From NCBI GenBank assembly GCA_040437565.1, contig JBDOQK010000048.1, forward strand, positions 186,001-250,000: DNA of 64,000 bases, in the 5' to 3' direction. The position numbers and the translations under genes are program-made. The notes under the pieces are model-generated. The model saw only the letters and a list, made by a program, of their open reading frames with translations, did not search any database and had not been told where the DNA came from. The stretch is from Albugo candida. Lineage: Eukaryota; Oomycota; Peronosporomycetes; Albuginales. Positions 62,094 through 64,000 of the stretch are shown here, piece by piece (within the stretch, counting starts at the first letter, position 1; the number at the start of each line of letters is the position of its first letter).

Positions 62094-63990
62094 GACCCTG
62101 TCAGTGCTCGCACACTATCAAACCATAAAACGCGACAAAATCGATGCTTGTAGGAGAATGATTACAAAGCGAACAATAATTTAAGATATACGCAAAGGCT
62201 TTTGAGAGGTGTTATTTCAGCTTTGTCGCCACGTTAGGAATGCTCAATTACTGACCGCTTTCTTCTTTTCAAAATGTCAGAATTTCACGTTATAACGTTT
62301 CTACTTTCGTTAAAGGAACTGAAGAAGCAACTGATAGGGAAAAGGTCTAGATGCTATAACGAATTGGTGTTTCAATCGTCGTCCTTATACAAAGAATAAA
62401 ATACATGATCTCTCCTGCTTTTGTTAGCGGCTCGCTCGAGAATATGTCAGACACCAACTACGGCGTTGTTAAGATACAAACATGTTGAACTTGGCTATAG
62501 ACAGCTATGAATGTGGGTTGAATTGCGAAATTGCGAGTAAAAAATACTAAACGCGGTATTCAAATGGCCATTAAATGCCAAAGGCAAAAGTGAGCTGAAG
62601 TTTAAGACCCTGTAAAGAACTTAAAGAAGTGAAAGCAAAAATCTTCGATGCAGCACTTACGATTTAAAGACGAGACAGACTTTAGTTTTAAAGAAGAGCT
62701 AGGAAAGAAATTGTGACGCTGTGATATATGAGTAGAGCATGAACCATCATGTAATGATTTCTACCTTAAGGTCTACAAGGACACCTCGTTAGCGGACTAA
62801 TCAAATGTTCTTACTGCGTAGAACAAGTGCAAGATGAGAAAAGCGGTTTATGCGCATGTCCTTGATGTGAGAGACCATCCGGCAACGAGAAGCGGTAGTA
62901 GCGCGCGCCTAGCCGCCAGCGGAATATAGGATATCCTCATTTGGCGTTGTCAACCAAGCTGAGATACTTGCCGATGAAGGTCGTCATCTGAGTCAACACG
63001 ATATCCTGCAACCTTCCAGTGCTCTTCTTCCTCATCTGGCCTCTTCACATCATTGGCAGCACAAATTTAAAACACACGTCACCCTCGGTTGCCTTCATGT
63101 CCACGGACATGATAACCGAGCTCATCGTGATGCCGTACAATGCAAAAAGTGTTTTTTTACAGTGATGGCTTGCACATTAGCGAACTGAGTGTCCAGGAAA
63201 ATGCAAATATAATTGATATTTTAGAGGCTTGCTCGTCATTGACTGCGATAAAGTCAAAAGACACCATCGACGTGGCTTCCTCCACGTGGATGGACGTGTT
63301 TATGTAAAGGACACATAATCTCTTCACTCAAGTATGACTCTATGGGCGTTCGTATGGAAAGTTTTTTATGCACTTGTCGTCGGATAAAAGCTGCATTATC
63401 GGGAAGCTGATCACGTGGCTGAGCTTGTCCTTCTTTCTCTTTCCTGGTGCCAACTAATTTCACCATTCCTTACCATTGGCCTCTGAAATTGGAGATTTAC
63501 AAACTTGTTGTACTCGACGAATTTATTTAGATAAACAAGTCGAAGTCAACGTGCTCAATCTTGTTCGTATCTGTATCCTTCATACCCTTAACTCCTACCC
63601 TTCGATGATTGTATCACTGACACTGTAGACAATAAGAGACTTATACAAGCAGGATTTACAGCCAGATAGGTCTTTCATTAGGATCGTATTGACCAGAGCT
63701 CTCCAGCTACATTTTTTGATCTCTCGCAACGGGTGTAAGTCGGATATGCACCTGGTTGTGCAGGACTTTCGGAAGAAATGGGTAATAGTTTGACGCAAAA
63801 CTCAGAAAGGCCCGCTGCCAACAGAAATGCAGAATTTGCAAATCTCGTTAGACTATCTTCAAAATGGATATACTATAAATCACACTTCCTGTGGGACAAC
63901 GCTTTAAACAATAATAGTATGTACGAATCAATCCACACAATACGGTAGCATTCTGTACTAATGATCACTCAATAAAATTCTGGTTCTGGT
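62094..63990. other. Right-edge region, nothing recognised
   Basis: About 1.9 kb after the 5' end of the kinase gene, ending in a run of N at 63991-64000. Only short frames (63254-63466 and 63595-63798, both minus) with no domain or signal peptide. It may hold the kinase promoter. Confidence 0.45.
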
Positions 63991-64000
63991 NNNNNNNNNN

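Noticed and set aside
1-64000. Transposons, CRISPR arrays, tRNA or rRNA genes
   Set aside because: No transposase, reverse transcriptase, spaced repeats or RNA gene was recognised; all long repeats are gap-flanking overlaps. A tRNA scan could not be run.

Overview
This is a gene-dense nuclear window from a small-genome eukaryote, most probably an oomycete close to the white rusts (Albugo). The gene set is eukaryotic: eIF1A, GINS subunit PSF1, SNRNP40, an ER-stress kinase, CLPTM1, an L-type lectin and a PP2A B56 subunit. Introns are rare and every one I could place is 42-71 nt long; intergenic spaces are mostly a few hundred bases. There is a family of signal-peptide proteins with no counterpart I know outside oomycetes. 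The genus is inference; 'compact, intron-poor eukaryote' is directly visible.

Layout. 1-6.8 kb: the 5' part of a secreted protein gene, a large PXA/PX sorting nexin, and a HAD phosphatase. 7-11.7 kb: a PX-like protein and a PH domain fused to a PP2A B56 regulatory subunit. 12.3-20.8 kb: two PDZ scaffold genes on the plus strand, with a B-box/DUF2009 protein and eIF1A between them on the minus strand. 21-28.2 kb: CLPTM1, PSF1 (six exons), a CTD-type phosphatase, an unrecognised five-exon gene and an ER-Golgi lectin. 29-36.7 kb: a LETM1-like protein, ALA dehydratase, a kinesin-14-like protein with a degenerate motor, and 6-phosphogluconolactonase. 36.9-47.6 kb: a GPI-type paralogue of the secreted protein at the left edge, then one very large channel gene. 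48.4-52.4 kb: a PH protein and a TspO-like membrane protein. 52.4-56.5 kb: poor in recognisable genes. 56.5-62.1 kb: SNRNP40 and a PERK-type kinase, convergent. 62.1-64 kb: nothing recognised.

Main result. What look like three separate channel ORFs between 38.9 and 47.6 kb join, through three short phase-0 introns, into a single reading frame of 2849 codons. It carries four complete six-helix channel repeats, each followed by a C-linker and a cyclic-nucleotide-binding domain: a one-chain pseudotetrameric channel of the CNGK kind known from sea urchin sperm. The four pore filters differ from each other.

Other unusual architectures are the PH-B56 fusion and the motor-dead kinesin.

Assembly caution. 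Twelve internal runs of exactly 100 N interrupt the window, plus a terminal run. At nine of them the sequence left of the gap is repeated right of it (66-718 nt). These are unmerged contig overlaps, not biological tandem repeats. Removing one copy restores reading frame in every gene crossed. In two cases the copies differ at several positions, as two alleles would.
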